Source of the DNA: Christensenella sp. UBA7703
GTDB lineage: Bacteria; Bacillota; Clostridia; Christensenellales; CAG-138
Assembly (NCBI GenBank): GCA_002482505.1
Contig: DLGD01000027.1
Span: 1 to 41,597 of the forward strand
Reading direction: 5' to 3'
DNA: 41,597 nucleotides
The notes under the pieces are model-generated. The model worked only from the letters and a program-made list of their open reading frames with translations, made no database searches and was not told the origin of the DNA. This document shows, piece after piece, positions 5,959-14,608 of the stretch; position 1 is the first letter of the stretch; every line of letters starts with the position of its first letter. The translations under genes and the position numbers were made by a program.

Positions 5959-8170
5959 AGCAAACAATCGCTATACCGTCTTTCGGGATACATAAACCTG
6001 TTTTGTTCGAATAGAGTGTTTCATCGCGCAAAACCGCGAGTTCTCCGTCTAAAATCTCTAAAGCACCTGCGCCGAGGAGCAATTCGAATTGTTTTGTGTA
6101 GACGGAGACTGCATGCAATCCTGCTTTTCTAAGTAGATTTTTTGAGCGCGCACCGGCGCGCAGCGCCGCGATCAATCCGCGCACTTCCTCGTTAATTCTC
6201 CTGTCTCCTTTTTCGGAATCGTTTGGAATCAGTATCGTGCGCGTGGGGGACTCGATCACGCGGAACTCCTCGGCAATTTTAGCAAACGGGATGCTCAGTC
6301 CACTCAAAACTCCATCATTGATTTGCCGCACGATTCCCTTTTGATCAAGCGCATCACCACGGAAAGAGAACAGCCTCGTGAAATAGGCACAGATCGCATC
6401 CGGTGCGGCCATGTCCGCATATTGCTTCATCACAATGCGAGCGATTTCGATGGGCAGCGTCAGCGAGGACGGACGCTTTTTCTGGTAGCGTTCCTCCGGC
6501 TGAAAGAGGAAGACGACGGAATCTTCCGCGCTTCTGAGCCCTTCGCGATTACAACGCCCCGCCGCCTGGATCGCGGAATCCAGGCCCGCTTCCTCACGAT
6601 AGACCACAGGGAAGTCGACATCCACACCCGCCTCGATGAGGCTTGTCGAGATCACGCGGCAAGGCGGGTGATCGGTTCGCTTCGGGTCGAGCAGCGCGCG
6701 GATTTCCGCGAGGATGCGTTTGCGGTGCGCGGGTGTCATGAGGGTTGAAAGATGATAATTCCCCTCGCCGGACAGCCCCGCAAATAACGTCTGCGCCTGT
6801 AGCTTCGTGTTGACGATGCAAAGCACCTGATTGTGCTGATTGAGCTTTTGGAGCAAGGTGTTATCGTCTAGCTGGCCTGCGGTTTCGAATCGGACGCGGC
6901 GGAGCGCCTGGTAGAGCGCCTCATGATCGGTACAGATTTCGCGTATGCCGGCGGGATTGCCGAAAAATTGTTGCAAAGCAGGTTGGGTGGCGCTGCAAAG
7001 CACCGCCGTACAGCGGTGGTTTCGAACCAGCTCGTCAATCGCCTGTACGCACGGAATCAGCAACTCCTGCGGGAGCATCTGCGCTTCGTCAAAAATGATC
7101 ACACTGTTGGCGATGTTGTGCAGTTTTCGGCAGCGGGAGGTGCGGTTTGCAAAGAGGGACTCGAAGAATTGCACATTGGTGGTGACGATGATCGGCGCAT
7201 CCCAGTTTTCGGTAGCCAACGCACGCGGATCGGTTTCGCGATCATCGGTGGATTCGTAATTGACGTTATGATGATGCTCCAAAACATTTTCCTCGCCGAG
7301 TGCCTTGCGAAAGACCGCCGCGGTTTGGTCGATGATGGAGGTATAGGGAATCACGTAAATCACGCGGCGCAGGTTGTTTTGCATTGCGTGCTTGAGTGCA
7401 AAGGCGAGGGAGGAGAGCGTCTTTCCGCCTCCTGTCGGTACCGTGAGCGTATAGATGCCGCGTCCTTGCTCCGCCATGCGCAGACAATCCAATTGAACCT
7501 GCTTTCGTTTCTCGGCAACGAGGTTATCAGGCGTACCGAATGAAGCAAGCTTTTGCAATAACCGTTCGTAGAGTACAGGAATCGGTTCGCCCATGCTAGC
7601 GCGAAGAGGCTGATTGTTCATGAATGCTTCGGTATCCAGAAAGTCCGCGTCTACCAGACAGGAAAACAGCATGCGCGTTCGAAACGCATGCGAGAATCCG
7701 CGATTTGATTTCTTACATTCAAGTGGAAACGTTGGAATCTGGACGGAAACAGGTTCAATCGCTTCTTCAAACGGCGCATAATCACGATTTCGCAATTTCT
7801 GTCGCTTGAGTTTGGCACAAAGGGTTGGGCGATCTTCCGTATCGGTATCAACGCCGCCGTCCGGAAGCCCCGTGTGGTGCCCTGCGATGCAATAGGAGAG
7901 AAAATAACCGTAAGGATTGTTTTTCCAATCATAAGCGAGCACCTCGGCACCTGCGGCAGCGTGCTCCACGCGCTCGGCGGTGTCACCGCACATTCGGTTT
8001 TGCCCTGCAGGAGAACACTTGCCGATGTCGTGCAGAAGGCCCAAGATGCGCGCCTGTTCCTGCCCGCCAAACTCCGCGGCAAACCCTGCGGCAAGCGCGG
8101 CAACATTGTTCGCGTGGTCGGCAAAGGATTGTGTTCTTCCGTCTTCCGCTTTGTGCGCAATCAATTGCAT
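5957..8170 (-). CDS. cas3: Cas3 helicase-nuclease (type I-C)
   Basis: The 737-residue protein unwinds and degrades DNA marked by Cascade. The N-terminal HD nuclease has H19, H47-D48 in GLLHDIGK, the HH of AGHHTG (98-99) and D174 in CLVDADFLD. The superfamily 2 helicase has Walker A PTGGGKT (245-251), DEAQ (361-364), and C-terminal STSLIEAGVDVDFPVV and QAAGRCNREG motifs. The frame is open upstream to 8326, but the ATG at 8170 is chosen because GGGG precedes it by 8 bases, the HD domain begins immediately, and a -10-like TATACT lies at 8213-8218. cas3 therefore seems to be transcribed apart from cas5d-cas2. Confidence 0.95.
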   Translation of the reverse strand: MQLIAHKAEDGRTQSFADHANNVAALAAGFAAEFGGQEQARILGLLHDIGKCSPAGQNRMCGDTAERVEHAAAGAEVLAYDWKNNPYGYFLSYCIAGHHTGLPDGGVDTDTEDRPTLCAKLKRQKLRNRDYAPFEEAIEPVSVQIPTFPLECKKSNRGFSHAFRTRMLFSCLVDADFLDTEAFMNNQPLRASMGEPIPVLYERLLQKLASFGTPDNLVAEKRKQVQLDCLRMAEQGRGIYTLTVPTGGGKTLSSLAFALKHAMQNNLRRVIYVIPYTSIIDQTAAVFRKALGEENVLEHHHNVNYESTDDRETDPRALATENWDAPIIVTTNVQFFESLFANRTSRCRKLHNIANSVIIFDEAQMLPQELLIPCVQAIDELVRNHRCTAVLCSATQPALQQFFGNPAGIREICTDHEALYQALRRVRFETAGQLDDNTLLQKLNQHNQVLCIVNTKLQAQTLFAGLSGEGNYHLSTLMTPAHRKRILAEIRALLDPKRTDHPPCRVISTSLIEAGVDVDFPVVYREEAGLDSAIQAAGRCNREGLRSAEDSVVFLFQPEERYQKKRPSSLTLPIEIARIVMKQYADMAAPDAICAYFTRLFSFRGDALDQKGIVRQINDGVLSGLSIPFAKIAEEFRVIESPTRTILIPNDSEKGDRRINEEVRGLIAALRAGARSKNLLRKAGLHAVSVYTKQFELLLGAGALEILDGELAVLRDETLYSNKTGLCIPKDGIAIVC

Positions 8171-8334
8171 CTTTTCATCCCCACATGATTTTTGTTTTGT
8201 ACACATGAAAACAGTATACAATAAAGCGTGAAAATATAGAAGTAATGAGAGGATTGTTTTAAGCGGATATTTTTGTCGAGAAGCTGATTTCAGTCCATAT
8301 AAAGCGGTATAGCATGATACGGCCAAAACCCAAA

Positions 8335-8359
8335 GGTTCCACCGTTCAAAGGTGGAACC
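8335..8359 (-). terminator. Terminator of the SIS-DeoR-MFS-kinase operon
   Basis: A perfect 9-bp stem GGTTCCACC/GGTGGAACC with a 7-base loop lies 50 bases beyond the kinase stop. On the minus strand it is followed by a T/G-rich run (TTTGGGTTTTGG). It separates the kinase operon from cas3. Confidence 0.75.
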
Positions 8360-8410
8360 ACTTCTTTATTTTACAGACTTAGTAAACAAAAAGTTTCTTT
8401 GTGCCATTCG

Positions 8411-9871
8411 TTACTTGATTCTTTGCGCATGGATCATCGCATCGTATAGATCAATAAACTGTCTGTGCCGCCGCTCGTTCTTCTCCAAGGTGTTTGGATA
8501 GAAGGTATTCGAAAAATGAACGACCTCTTCAGCCGCAACAGCGTAAGAAGGAAAAACACCCGCAGATACCGCCCCGATCATGGCAGCGCCAAGCAGCGCG
8601 GCTTCCTTTTCCGCGGGCGTGCAAACGGGAATCCCGGTAATGTCGGCTTGCATCTGGCACCAGAGCGCAGATTTTGCGCCACCACCGGTTGCAAGAATTT
8701 GGTCAATTCTTGTACCGCTCTTCCGGATGTGATCGCAGTTTTTTCGAAGCAGGTGGCAAACGCCATCCATCACGGCCAACGCAAGATCATAAGGATCGTG
8801 CTTACTGCGCAACCCAAAGAAGACGCCGCAGGCATCCTGATCAAACTCCGGGCCGTTGCTTCCGACCAAATACGGCAAAAACAACACATCACCCGGATAA
8901 CGCGAGGCGGCTTCACGGTCGATGTCAACATAGCGCACATCCGGCATGCACGCGTTCCTGTACCACTCAAGACTGGCGCCGCCGCTCTCCGAAGCGGAAA
9001 GCATGACAGATCGATTGGGGAGAAAACCGTAGTGCATCGGAATGCCGGTATCGCGCCGGACGGGTGCTGAGGCGAGAGTCGAAAGCCCGAGCACGGTGCC
9101 CGTGGAGAGACTCAATTGCCCCTCGGTCACATTGCCCGTTCCAATCATGCCGCAAAAATGATCCAGCGTGCCGTTGTTGACCAATGTTTCTTCCGCCAAT
9201 CCCAACCGCAGCGCCACCTCCGAAAGAAGTGTTCCTATCGTTTGGCAAGGCTCGCTAAGCGGCGGCAACTGTGCTTCACGCAACCCGAGAAATGCGAGCA
9301 TCTCAGGCCAGTAACGCCGCTGATAGATGTCAAAATAGTATGAAAATGTCGCGATGGAGCAGTCCGCCATGAGCCGTCCGGTTAGGCGGTAGATCACATA
9401 ATCCTTCAATAAAGCAAAGGTTGCGGCCGCGGAGAATAGCTCCGGTTTGTTTTTGCGCAGCCAGAGAATCTTTGTCGCAGGCCAGGTGGGCAGCGCTGCC
9501 GGCTGACCCGTATGCGCATAACCGACATCACGCGAAAACGTGGCTTCCAGCATAGCACACTCCGCAGACGACCGCTCGTCCATCCAGGAGATGGCGTTCA
9601 TGAGCGGGAATCCGTTTTCATCCAGCAATAACAGTGTTTCTGCCTGTCCGGTGAGTGTGAGGCAGACACGCTCGCCGGAGATTGCATGGGCCGCAACCGA
9701 ACGAATGAGCTCGAACACGCGAGACAGATACGCTTCCGGATCAAATTCAACGAACGCGTCTGTGCGGATATAGTCGACAGGGGCGCTCTGCATGGCGATG
9801 CAGCGCATGCGCGCGTCATAAAGTGCGGCTTTTGTATTGGTGCTGCCCAGATCCACGGCTAAAAACAACAT
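8411..9871 (-). CDS. FGGY-family carbohydrate kinase
   Basis: The 486-residue protein has the two-domain FGGY layout. N-terminal phosphate-1 loop: LAVDLGSTNTKAALYD (4-19). Mid-protein: GTLDHFCGMIGTGNVTEGQLSLSTGT. C-terminal: LATGGGAKSALWCQMQADITGIPV, the family signature region. The family phosphorylates pentoses, hexonates, glycerol or tetritols, and the exact substrate cannot be read from sequence; xylulokinase-like is the nearest description. Its ATG follows the MFS stop by 6 bases, with the ribosome site AAAGGATG inside the MFS tail, so translation is coupled. It probably phosphorylates the sugar brought in by the MFS protein. Confidence 0.9.
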   Translation of the reverse strand: MLFLAVDLGSTNTKAALYDARMRCIAMQSAPVDYIRTDAFVEFDPEAYLSRVFELIRSVAAHAISGERVCLTLTGQAETLLLLDENGFPLMNAISWMDERSSAECAMLEATFSRDVGYAHTGQPAALPTWPATKILWLRKNKPELFSAAATFALLKDYVIYRLTGRLMADCSIATFSYYFDIYQRRYWPEMLAFLGLREAQLPPLSEPCQTIGTLLSEVALRLGLAEETLVNNGTLDHFCGMIGTGNVTEGQLSLSTGTVLGLSTLASAPVRRDTGIPMHYGFLPNRSVMLSASESGGASLEWYRNACMPDVRYVDIDREAASRYPGDVLFLPYLVGSNGPEFDQDACGVFFGLRSKHDPYDLALAVMDGVCHLLRKNCDHIRKSGTRIDQILATGGGAKSALWCQMQADITGIPVCTPAEKEAALLGAAMIGAVSAGVFPSYAVAAEEVVHFSNTFYPNTLEKNERRHRQFIDLYDAMIHAQRIK

Positions 9872-9877
9872 GCGACA

Positions 9878-11065
9878 TCATCCTTTGGGTGCAAGATTGG
9901 ATTGGCGAAGCTTTGCCGCCAGCGAAAGAGCAGCGGCAACCGCCGTCGTAAAAGCGAGCAGCAGGAACGCCGCCCGCAGGTTCAAAGAATCCGAGATCAA
10001 TCCCATCAGCGCGGGGAAAACCGCGCCGCCAAGACCGCAGCCCGCACTCATGAGTCCCATCGCCCCACCGGAGGAATTTGGGTTGCGCGCGGCTGCGAGG
10101 TTCATCAAAGCCGACCAGACAGGACCGAATGCGAACCCGATCAGCGCGCAGGCGGCGAATGCGGGAATGGGGGATTTCAAAAGCGACAGGGCAAGAAACA
10201 GTACGGCGGATACACCAAGGCTGATGATGAGCGTACGCTCCGGTTTGACAGACAACACACCAAACAGCAGGCGGGAGAATGCCATACTCGCCCAGTATGC
10301 GGAGATTGCATATGCTCCGAGGGAAACCGTATGGAGTTCCAGCGAGAATAAGGATTCTGTAAAGTAGCCGAACCCGTTTTCCAGCCCGACATAGAGCAGG
10401 ATCGAGAAAAAGAAAAGTGTGAATGGCAGATCGCGAAAATGCCGGATCGGCAGCGAGGTGGATTGCAGCGGTTCCACTGTCGATGCAGAAGGAATCCTGC
10501 TCAGAAACAACAATACGGCGGAGAGCAGCGCGCCGAAGAGGCACACGAAAAACACCAGCCGCCAACTGCTGCCGAACGCTTTTGTGCAAACCTGCGTCAA
10601 GATCGGGCTGATCACCGCGCCAAAGCTGAGCGCGCCCTGTGAAAGATTGACCCAACGCGCTCCGTCTTCGCGCGAAAGATCGGATAGCGCGGCGGAACCC
10701 GCTGTCTCACAGACGCTATAGCCGGCACCGATCAGAAACGCGCCAAAGGAAAACGCAACAACACCGCCTGATAACGCAGCAAGCGCACAGCCGAGCAGAA
10801 ACACGGCGCAAAAGGAGAGCAAAACAATGCGTTTCCCGACGCGATCCGCAATATGACCGAACAACAGCGGCATGATGATTACGCTGCTATACTGCGCGGC
10901 AACGAGAAGGCCGGAGCCAATACCGTGTATGGAGTACTCGGCGGAGATGCTGCGAAGCGCAAACTGAAACCCGCCCATCTCAAAACCGACAAAGAACATC
11001 AGCACACAAAACGCGGGCAAAAACGCCGGCGCGCGCTTAAACGAGCCGTACATCGACGCCTTCAT
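9878..11065 (-). CDS. Major facilitator superfamily transporter
   Basis: The 395-residue protein has about twelve hydrophobic segments. It carries the MFS loop 2-3 motif in FGHIADRVGKR (G-x-x-x-D-R-x-G-K/R) and a second weaker copy in the C-terminal half (GLISDSLNLR). The size and sugar-kinase context suggest a sugar or sugar-acid permease. The ATG at 11065 follows AAAAGGA by 7 bases and overlaps the end of the DeoR regulator gene by 29 bases. Polarity within the operon is SIS, DeoR, MFS, kinase. Confidence 0.88.
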   Translation of the reverse strand: MKASMYGSFKRAPAFLPAFCVLMFFVGFEMGGFQFALRSISAEYSIHGIGSGLLVAAQYSSVIIMPLLFGHIADRVGKRIVLLSFCAVFLLGCALAALSGGVVAFSFGAFLIGAGYSVCETAGSAALSDLSREDGARWVNLSQGALSFGAVISPILTQVCTKAFGSSWRLVFFVCLFGALLSAVLLFLSRIPSASTVEPLQSTSLPIRHFRDLPFTLFFFSILLYVGLENGFGYFTESLFSLELHTVSLGAYAISAYWASMAFSRLLFGVLSVKPERTLIISLGVSAVLFLALSLLKSPIPAFAACALIGFAFGPVWSALMNLAAARNPNSSGGAMGLMSAGCGLGGAVFPALMGLISDSLNLRAAFLLLAFTTAVAAALSLAAKLRQSNLAPKG

Positions 11066-11810
11066 CCTGAATCCTTTTTGTCAGAGCCGTGTCTGCTTCC
11101 CGGTCGGTGATGAGCACCGTCCCGCGCGAAAGAGCGCTGATAAGAGAAAAACTTTCGCGACCCAGTTTTGAGCTGTCCGCAACGATGGCGGCTGTCTGCG
11201 CCCGCTCGATCATGATCCGGTCAATCACACTTTCCTCCGCGTGATAGGTTGTAATTCCCGTGCCGGGATTCACCCCGTCCACGGAAAGAATGGCCCAGTT
11301 TGCCCGATAACGAGAGATTTGTTCCTTGACATCCTCGCCATAGGTAAATGAATACTGTGCGTTGATATCGCCGCCGAGAAGGATAACACGAAAGGACGGA
11401 AGCCCGCCGAGCTCAACCGCAACGGAGATGGAGTTGGTTACAACGTTGAGATTTTTTCGCTGTTTGAGTTCGACCGCGGTGAAATACGTCGTCGTACCGG
11501 AGTTGATGAAGAGGGTATCTCCATCGCGCACCAAGGATGCTGCCGTAGCGGCGATTGACTTCTTATTTGCCAGGTGCTCCTGTTTGCGGCGCTGAAACTC
11601 CAGATTATAATAGTTCTTCATGGTTTGGATGGCGCCACCCTGCGTGCGTTCCAGGTATCCATCCTGTTCCAATGCATCCAGATCGCTGCGGATGGTGACG
11701 ACGGTAGCGCCGAGCGCCTCACTGAGCTGGGCGACGCGAACCTGTCCATCCCGCCGGAGAACCTCCAATATCTTCTTTCTGCGTGTGTCAATCTTCAATT
11801 CTCCAGCCAT
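11037..11810 (-). CDS. DeoR/GlpR-family transcriptional regulator
   Basis: The 257-residue protein has an N-terminal DeoR helix-turn-helix (RRKKILEVLRRDGQVRVAQLSEALGATVVTIRSDLDALEQDGYLERTQGGA, about 10-60). A DeoRC sugar-phosphate sensor follows, with the typical INSGTTT and LLGGDIN motifs. Such proteins usually repress their own operon and release DNA on binding a phosphorylated sugar, here probably the kinase product. The ATG is preceded by TAGGAGGT at 8 bases. It lies 83 bases after the SIS gene. Confidence 0.93.
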   Translation of the reverse strand: MAGELKIDTRRKKILEVLRRDGQVRVAQLSEALGATVVTIRSDLDALEQDGYLERTQGGAIQTMKNYYNLEFQRRKQEHLANKKSIAATAASLVRDGDTLFINSGTTTYFTAVELKQRKNLNVVTNSISVAVELGGLPSFRVILLGGDINAQYSFTYGEDVKEQISRYRANWAILSVDGVNPGTGITTYHAEESVIDRIMIERAQTAAIVADSSKLGRESFSLISALSRGTVLITDREADTALTKRIQDEGVDVRLV

Positions 11811-11892
11811 AGTAATTGACCTCCTAACAGGAATGCTCTTTCGTTTGTGTCATTATACCATGCTGTCATTGGGGAAAACACAGGCCCCGCTG

Positions 11893-12498
11893 TCACGGTT
11901 TTGCAGGATTGAGCCGTGCGCCGACTGCGCCGCCGGGATGAATCAGGGCGAACTGCTCGCTTTGAAAATCCGTTTCCACAATGAGCGCGGCCTGGAGTGC
12001 ATCAAAGAGCACGGAAAGCACCGTAAAGCTCGTTGTCCCTTGCATATTGAAGCGATCTACCTCTCTTGTCACCAGCATCTGAAGGACGATATCTGCACTC
12101 TTTGCAAGGGGAGACTCCAGGTCTTCCGTCACGGCGATGATGGTGACTCCCTTTTCCTTACAGATGGATAGAATCGGGATCAGCTCAGCCGTCTTCCCGC
12201 CGCGGGAGGCGAGGAGCATGACATCTCCACGCTGTAAAAAGCCTGTTGCTCCGTGGACGGCCTCTGCAGGGGAGATAAAACGTGCGGGACGCTCCATGCA
12301 GCACATGAGATGGGCAAAATGCTGGCAGCAGATGCCGGAGTGACCACAACCGCTCGCCGCAATGCGGGGAGCGTTCTTGAGAACATGAACCGCGCGAAGG
12401 AATTCCTCCCGAGAGATACCGCGAAGCGCCTGAATGACCGCGTCGGATTCAATTCGATAGGCTTCTTCTGCGGCGCTCCATGCCTGATCCCCTGTCAT
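11893..12498 (-). CDS. SIS-domain sugar-phosphate isomerase/binding protein
   Basis: The 201-residue protein is a single SIS domain: IAASGCGHSGICCQHFAHLMCCM (phosphosugar-binding loop), RGDVMLLASRGGKTAELIPILSICKEKGVTIIAVTED, and HPGGAVGARLN at the C-terminus. It resembles the SIS half of KpsF/GutQ arabinose-5-phosphate isomerases without the CBS domains. Function is probably a ketose/aldose-phosphate isomerisation in this pathway. A TTG five codons upstream exists, but the ATG at 12498 is correctly spaced (7 bases) from TTGGAGGT. It is first in its operon. Confidence 0.85.
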   Translation of the reverse strand: MTGDQAWSAAEEAYRIESDAVIQALRGISREEFLRAVHVLKNAPRIAASGCGHSGICCQHFAHLMCCMERPARFISPAEAVHGATGFLQRGDVMLLASRGGKTAELIPILSICKEKGVTIIAVTEDLESPLAKSADIVLQMLVTREVDRFNMQGTTSFTVLSVLFDALQAALIVETDFQSEQFALIHPGGAVGARLNPAKP

Positions 12499-12543
12499 AC
12501 CCGTTACCTCCAATGCTCGAAATCACAAACGTTCCAAGCCATT

Positions 12544-12573
12544 TTATAAGATTTTTACAGTCTATCTTGTCCA
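12544..12573 (-). promoter_or_regulatory. Candidate promoter of the SIS-DeoR-MFS-kinase operon
   Basis: On the minus strand TGGACA (12568-12573) is followed after 18 bases by TTATAA (12544-12549). It lies about 45 bases upstream of the SIS start. Confidence 0.5.
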
Positions 12574-12659
12574 TATCGCTAAAAGAAAATGATATTATCT
12601 AGAAACAGTATAAAAACTTTTCAAATAGAAATCAATAGACAAAATAAAAGAAAATAATA

Positions 12660-12688
12660 TTGACTATATAGAAAATTAAATGTAATCT
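12660..12688 (+). promoter_or_regulatory. Candidate promoter for the isomerase-YjbQ operon
   Basis: TTGACT (12660-12665) is followed after 17 bases by TAATCT (12683-12688), preceded by TG. It is divergent from the SIS promoter; the roughly 110 bp between them are AT-rich and would be the natural place for DeoR operators. Confidence 0.45.
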
Positions 12689-12761
12689 GTAGACGTTCGA
12701 ACCAGACATGCGTTTCTATCTGATCGACGAATGCCCGATGAGGGAAAGGAGTGATCGAATT

Positions 12762-13469
12762 TTGCTGAATGGGTTTCAACTAAAGCCGCCATTTTTTGAG
12801 ATTGGCCCCAAATCGTATCTCTATGGGGATGACGTACTGGCGCTTGCGCTCGCGGCAGATGCCGCCTCGAAGAAATACGATGTGGACATCATCTTCACCA
12901 CACCAATCGTAGAGCTGAGGCGGGTTGCGGCGGCAACAGAGCGTCTTTTCGTTTTTGCGCCACATATGGACCCGATCGTGCCGGGCAGAGGGCTTGCGGA
13001 TACTTTGCCGGAGTCGCTTGTTGCCGCCGGGGTAAAGGGCGTGATGCTCAACCACTGCGAGAAGCCGATTTCGCTTTCCGCGCTTGCGCAGACGATACGC
13101 CGCGCGGACGAGGTCGGGCTTGCGACCATCGTTTGCACGGATACCGCTGCAGAATCTGCGGCAGTTGCAAAACTCAGACCCAATATCATTGTCGCCGAAC
13201 CGACCGGATTGATCGGGACAGGACAAACGAGTGACATGGAATACGTCTCCGCCGCGATTCGTGCGGTCAAGGATGTCGACCCCGACATCTTCGTGCTGCA
13301 GGGGGCCGGCATCAGCAACGGAGAGGACGTGTACCGTGTCATTTTTGCCGGAGCGGAGGCAACGGGCTCTTCCAGCGGTGTTGTGAAGGCAAAAAACAGA
13401 GCGGAAATGGTGGATGAAATGATCGGTGCGGTGCGCCGCGCGTGGGATGACCGCGCTGCGGGCCGCTGA
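12762..13469 (+). CDS. Archaeal-type triosephosphate isomerase homologue (probable sugar-phosphate isomerase)
   Basis: The 235-residue product has the shorter archaeal TIM size and motifs. Catalytic Lys17 is in IGPKSYLYG, His98 in GVMLNHCEKP, and Glu146 in VAEPTGLIGTG; the phosphate loop is LQGAGISNGEDVYRVIFAGAEATGSSSG. The frame is open upstream to 12708, but TTG at 12762 is preferred because AAAGGAG lies ten bases before it and similarity starts there. A housekeeping TIM would normally sit with glycolytic genes. This copy sits in a catabolic cluster, so it may isomerise another ketose/aldose phosphate, as TIM paralogues do in erythritol breakdown. The substrate is inference only. Confidence 0.82.
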   Translation: MLNGFQLKPPFFEIGPKSYLYGDDVLALALAADAASKKYDVDIIFTTPIVELRRVAAATERLFVFAPHMDPIVPGRGLADTLPESLVAAGVKGVMLNHCEKPISLSALAQTIRRADEVGLATIVCTDTAAESAAVAKLRPNIIVAEPTGLIGTGQTSDMEYVSAAIRAVKDVDPDIFVLQGAGISNGEDVYRVIFAGAEATGSSSGVVKAKNRAEMVDEMIGAVRRAWDDRAAGR

Positions 13470-13568
13470 CGCACAACATCCAACTCATCGGATTTTGATT
13501 CTCGCAGTTGAGCATATCGGCTGTGGTGGATACTTGTACACAAAACAGGACAACAGGAGGATAGTTCT

Positions 13569-14189
13569 ATGGATTTCAAGTTGGTTCAAAAGGAGATCGA
13601 GCTCCAGTCGCGCGGTTGGATTCCCACGTTTCATGACATCTCCAAAGAGGTGCTGGACATCGTTGCCGCGTCCGGCGTGAAAAACGGCACCTGCGCAATC
13701 GTCTCCCATCACACGACTTGCTCGGTGATGATTCAGGAATGCTCGCATGATCTGGATTCGTTTGATCTGGAATATTTACAGCACGACCTGCTGGATATCA
13801 TGCGAAAGATGATTCCGGACTTTGCGGAAGAGAATCAATATCGGCATCCCGGGCCTGTGCACGCGCAGTTTGGCCGCGCCTGCGGCGAACCCGGAAACTT
13901 CACCAGCATGAACACGGATGGACACCTGAGAAGTGTTTTTTTCGGCCGCAGTGAAACCGTAACGATCAAGGACGGCAAGCTGGACGCGGGCGAATTTGCG
14001 CATATTTACTTCATCGACTGGGATCATGTCCGCGCCCGCCACCGCCAGGTCAACGTTACCATCATGGGGACGGCAGAAGACGTGGGAACCCGCAAACTGG
14101 GCAACGGCGAAACGATCAACACCCTCCGAAAGTTTACGGAAGAAGAAAAGGCAAATATGCGTGAGTTTACGCTCCAGCAAGAGCGCTAA
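13569..14189 (+). CDS. YjbQ/UPF0047 family protein
   Basis: The 206-residue protein carries the family marks: CAIVSHHTTCSVMIQECSHD, then HAQFGRACGEPGNFTSM, and a C-terminal GEFAHIYFIDWDHVRARHRQVNVTIMG. It is longer than the usual roughly 140 residues because of an insert (about 95-120) and a C-terminal tail. The family is often named secondary thiamine-phosphate synthase, but its physiological role is unsettled. Sequence-only assignment to thiamine metabolism is unsafe here because all neighbours are sugar genes. AGGAGG precedes the ATG. It probably shares a transcript with the isomerase 99 bases upstream. Confidence 0.85.
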   Translation: MDFKLVQKEIELQSRGWIPTFHDISKEVLDIVAASGVKNGTCAIVSHHTTCSVMIQECSHDLDSFDLEYLQHDLLDIMRKMIPDFAEENQYRHPGPVHAQFGRACGEPGNFTSMNTDGHLRSVFFGRSETVTIKDGKLDAGEFAHIYFIDWDHVRARHRQVNVTIMGTAEDVGTRKLGNGETINTLRKFTEEEKANMREFTLQQER

Positions 14190-14228
14190 AACAAAAATAA
14201 AGAACCCTCACAAAGCGAAACTATTGCG

Positions 14229-14264
14229 ACGGGGCGAATGGCAGAATGCCGTTCGCCCCGTTTT
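14229..14264 (+). terminator. Intrinsic terminator after the YjbQ gene
   Basis: ACGGGGCGAA (14229-14238) pairs with TTCGCCCCGT (14252-14261), with inner GGCA/TGCC, and is followed by TTTT. This closes the isomerase-YjbQ unit and shows the ABC transporter has its own promoter. Confidence 0.88.
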
Positions 14265-14356
14265 GACGCATACGATTGCTTAGCTTAACGCCGAAAATAG
14301 TTTCGTGAATTTTCGTTGACGAGTGCTTGAAACACGGGTATATTTGCAGTGTCAAA

Positions 14357-14381
14357 CGAAAACGTTTCGAAAAAAGTTTCG
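14357..14381. promoter_or_regulatory. LacI-type operator candidates upstream of the ABC transporter
   Basis: CGAAAACGTTTCG (14357-14369) is a near-palindrome centred on CG, the pattern bound by LacI-family regulators. It is directly followed by a second half-like GTTTCGG. The 419-base gap 14190-14608 holds otherwise only the terminator above and an AT-rich stretch with a TATAAA around 14440. The LacI gene is downstream in the same cluster. Confidence 0.45.
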
Positions 14382-14608
14382 GAACATCACGAAATATCGC
14401 CCGATAAACAGAGTCATTTCTAAAACCAACAGGCAATATAAATCTCACTATTCAAGCAATTACTACGAAAAATGCACTCAAAGCAAGTGAAGGACGTTTC
14501 TTTTTTTTACTCAGACGGAAACCGATACAAACGCTGATGCGCGGATGTTTCTTTCGAAAATCACCGAAACAAACGCATGATGGAAATATTTGGAGGGTAA
14601 GTCAAACA

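Noticed and set aside
8171..8326. N-terminal extension of cas3 by 52 codons.
   Set aside because: The extension is hydrophobic and unlike Cas3, the -10-like element lies inside it, and the HD domain starts right after the ATG at 8170.
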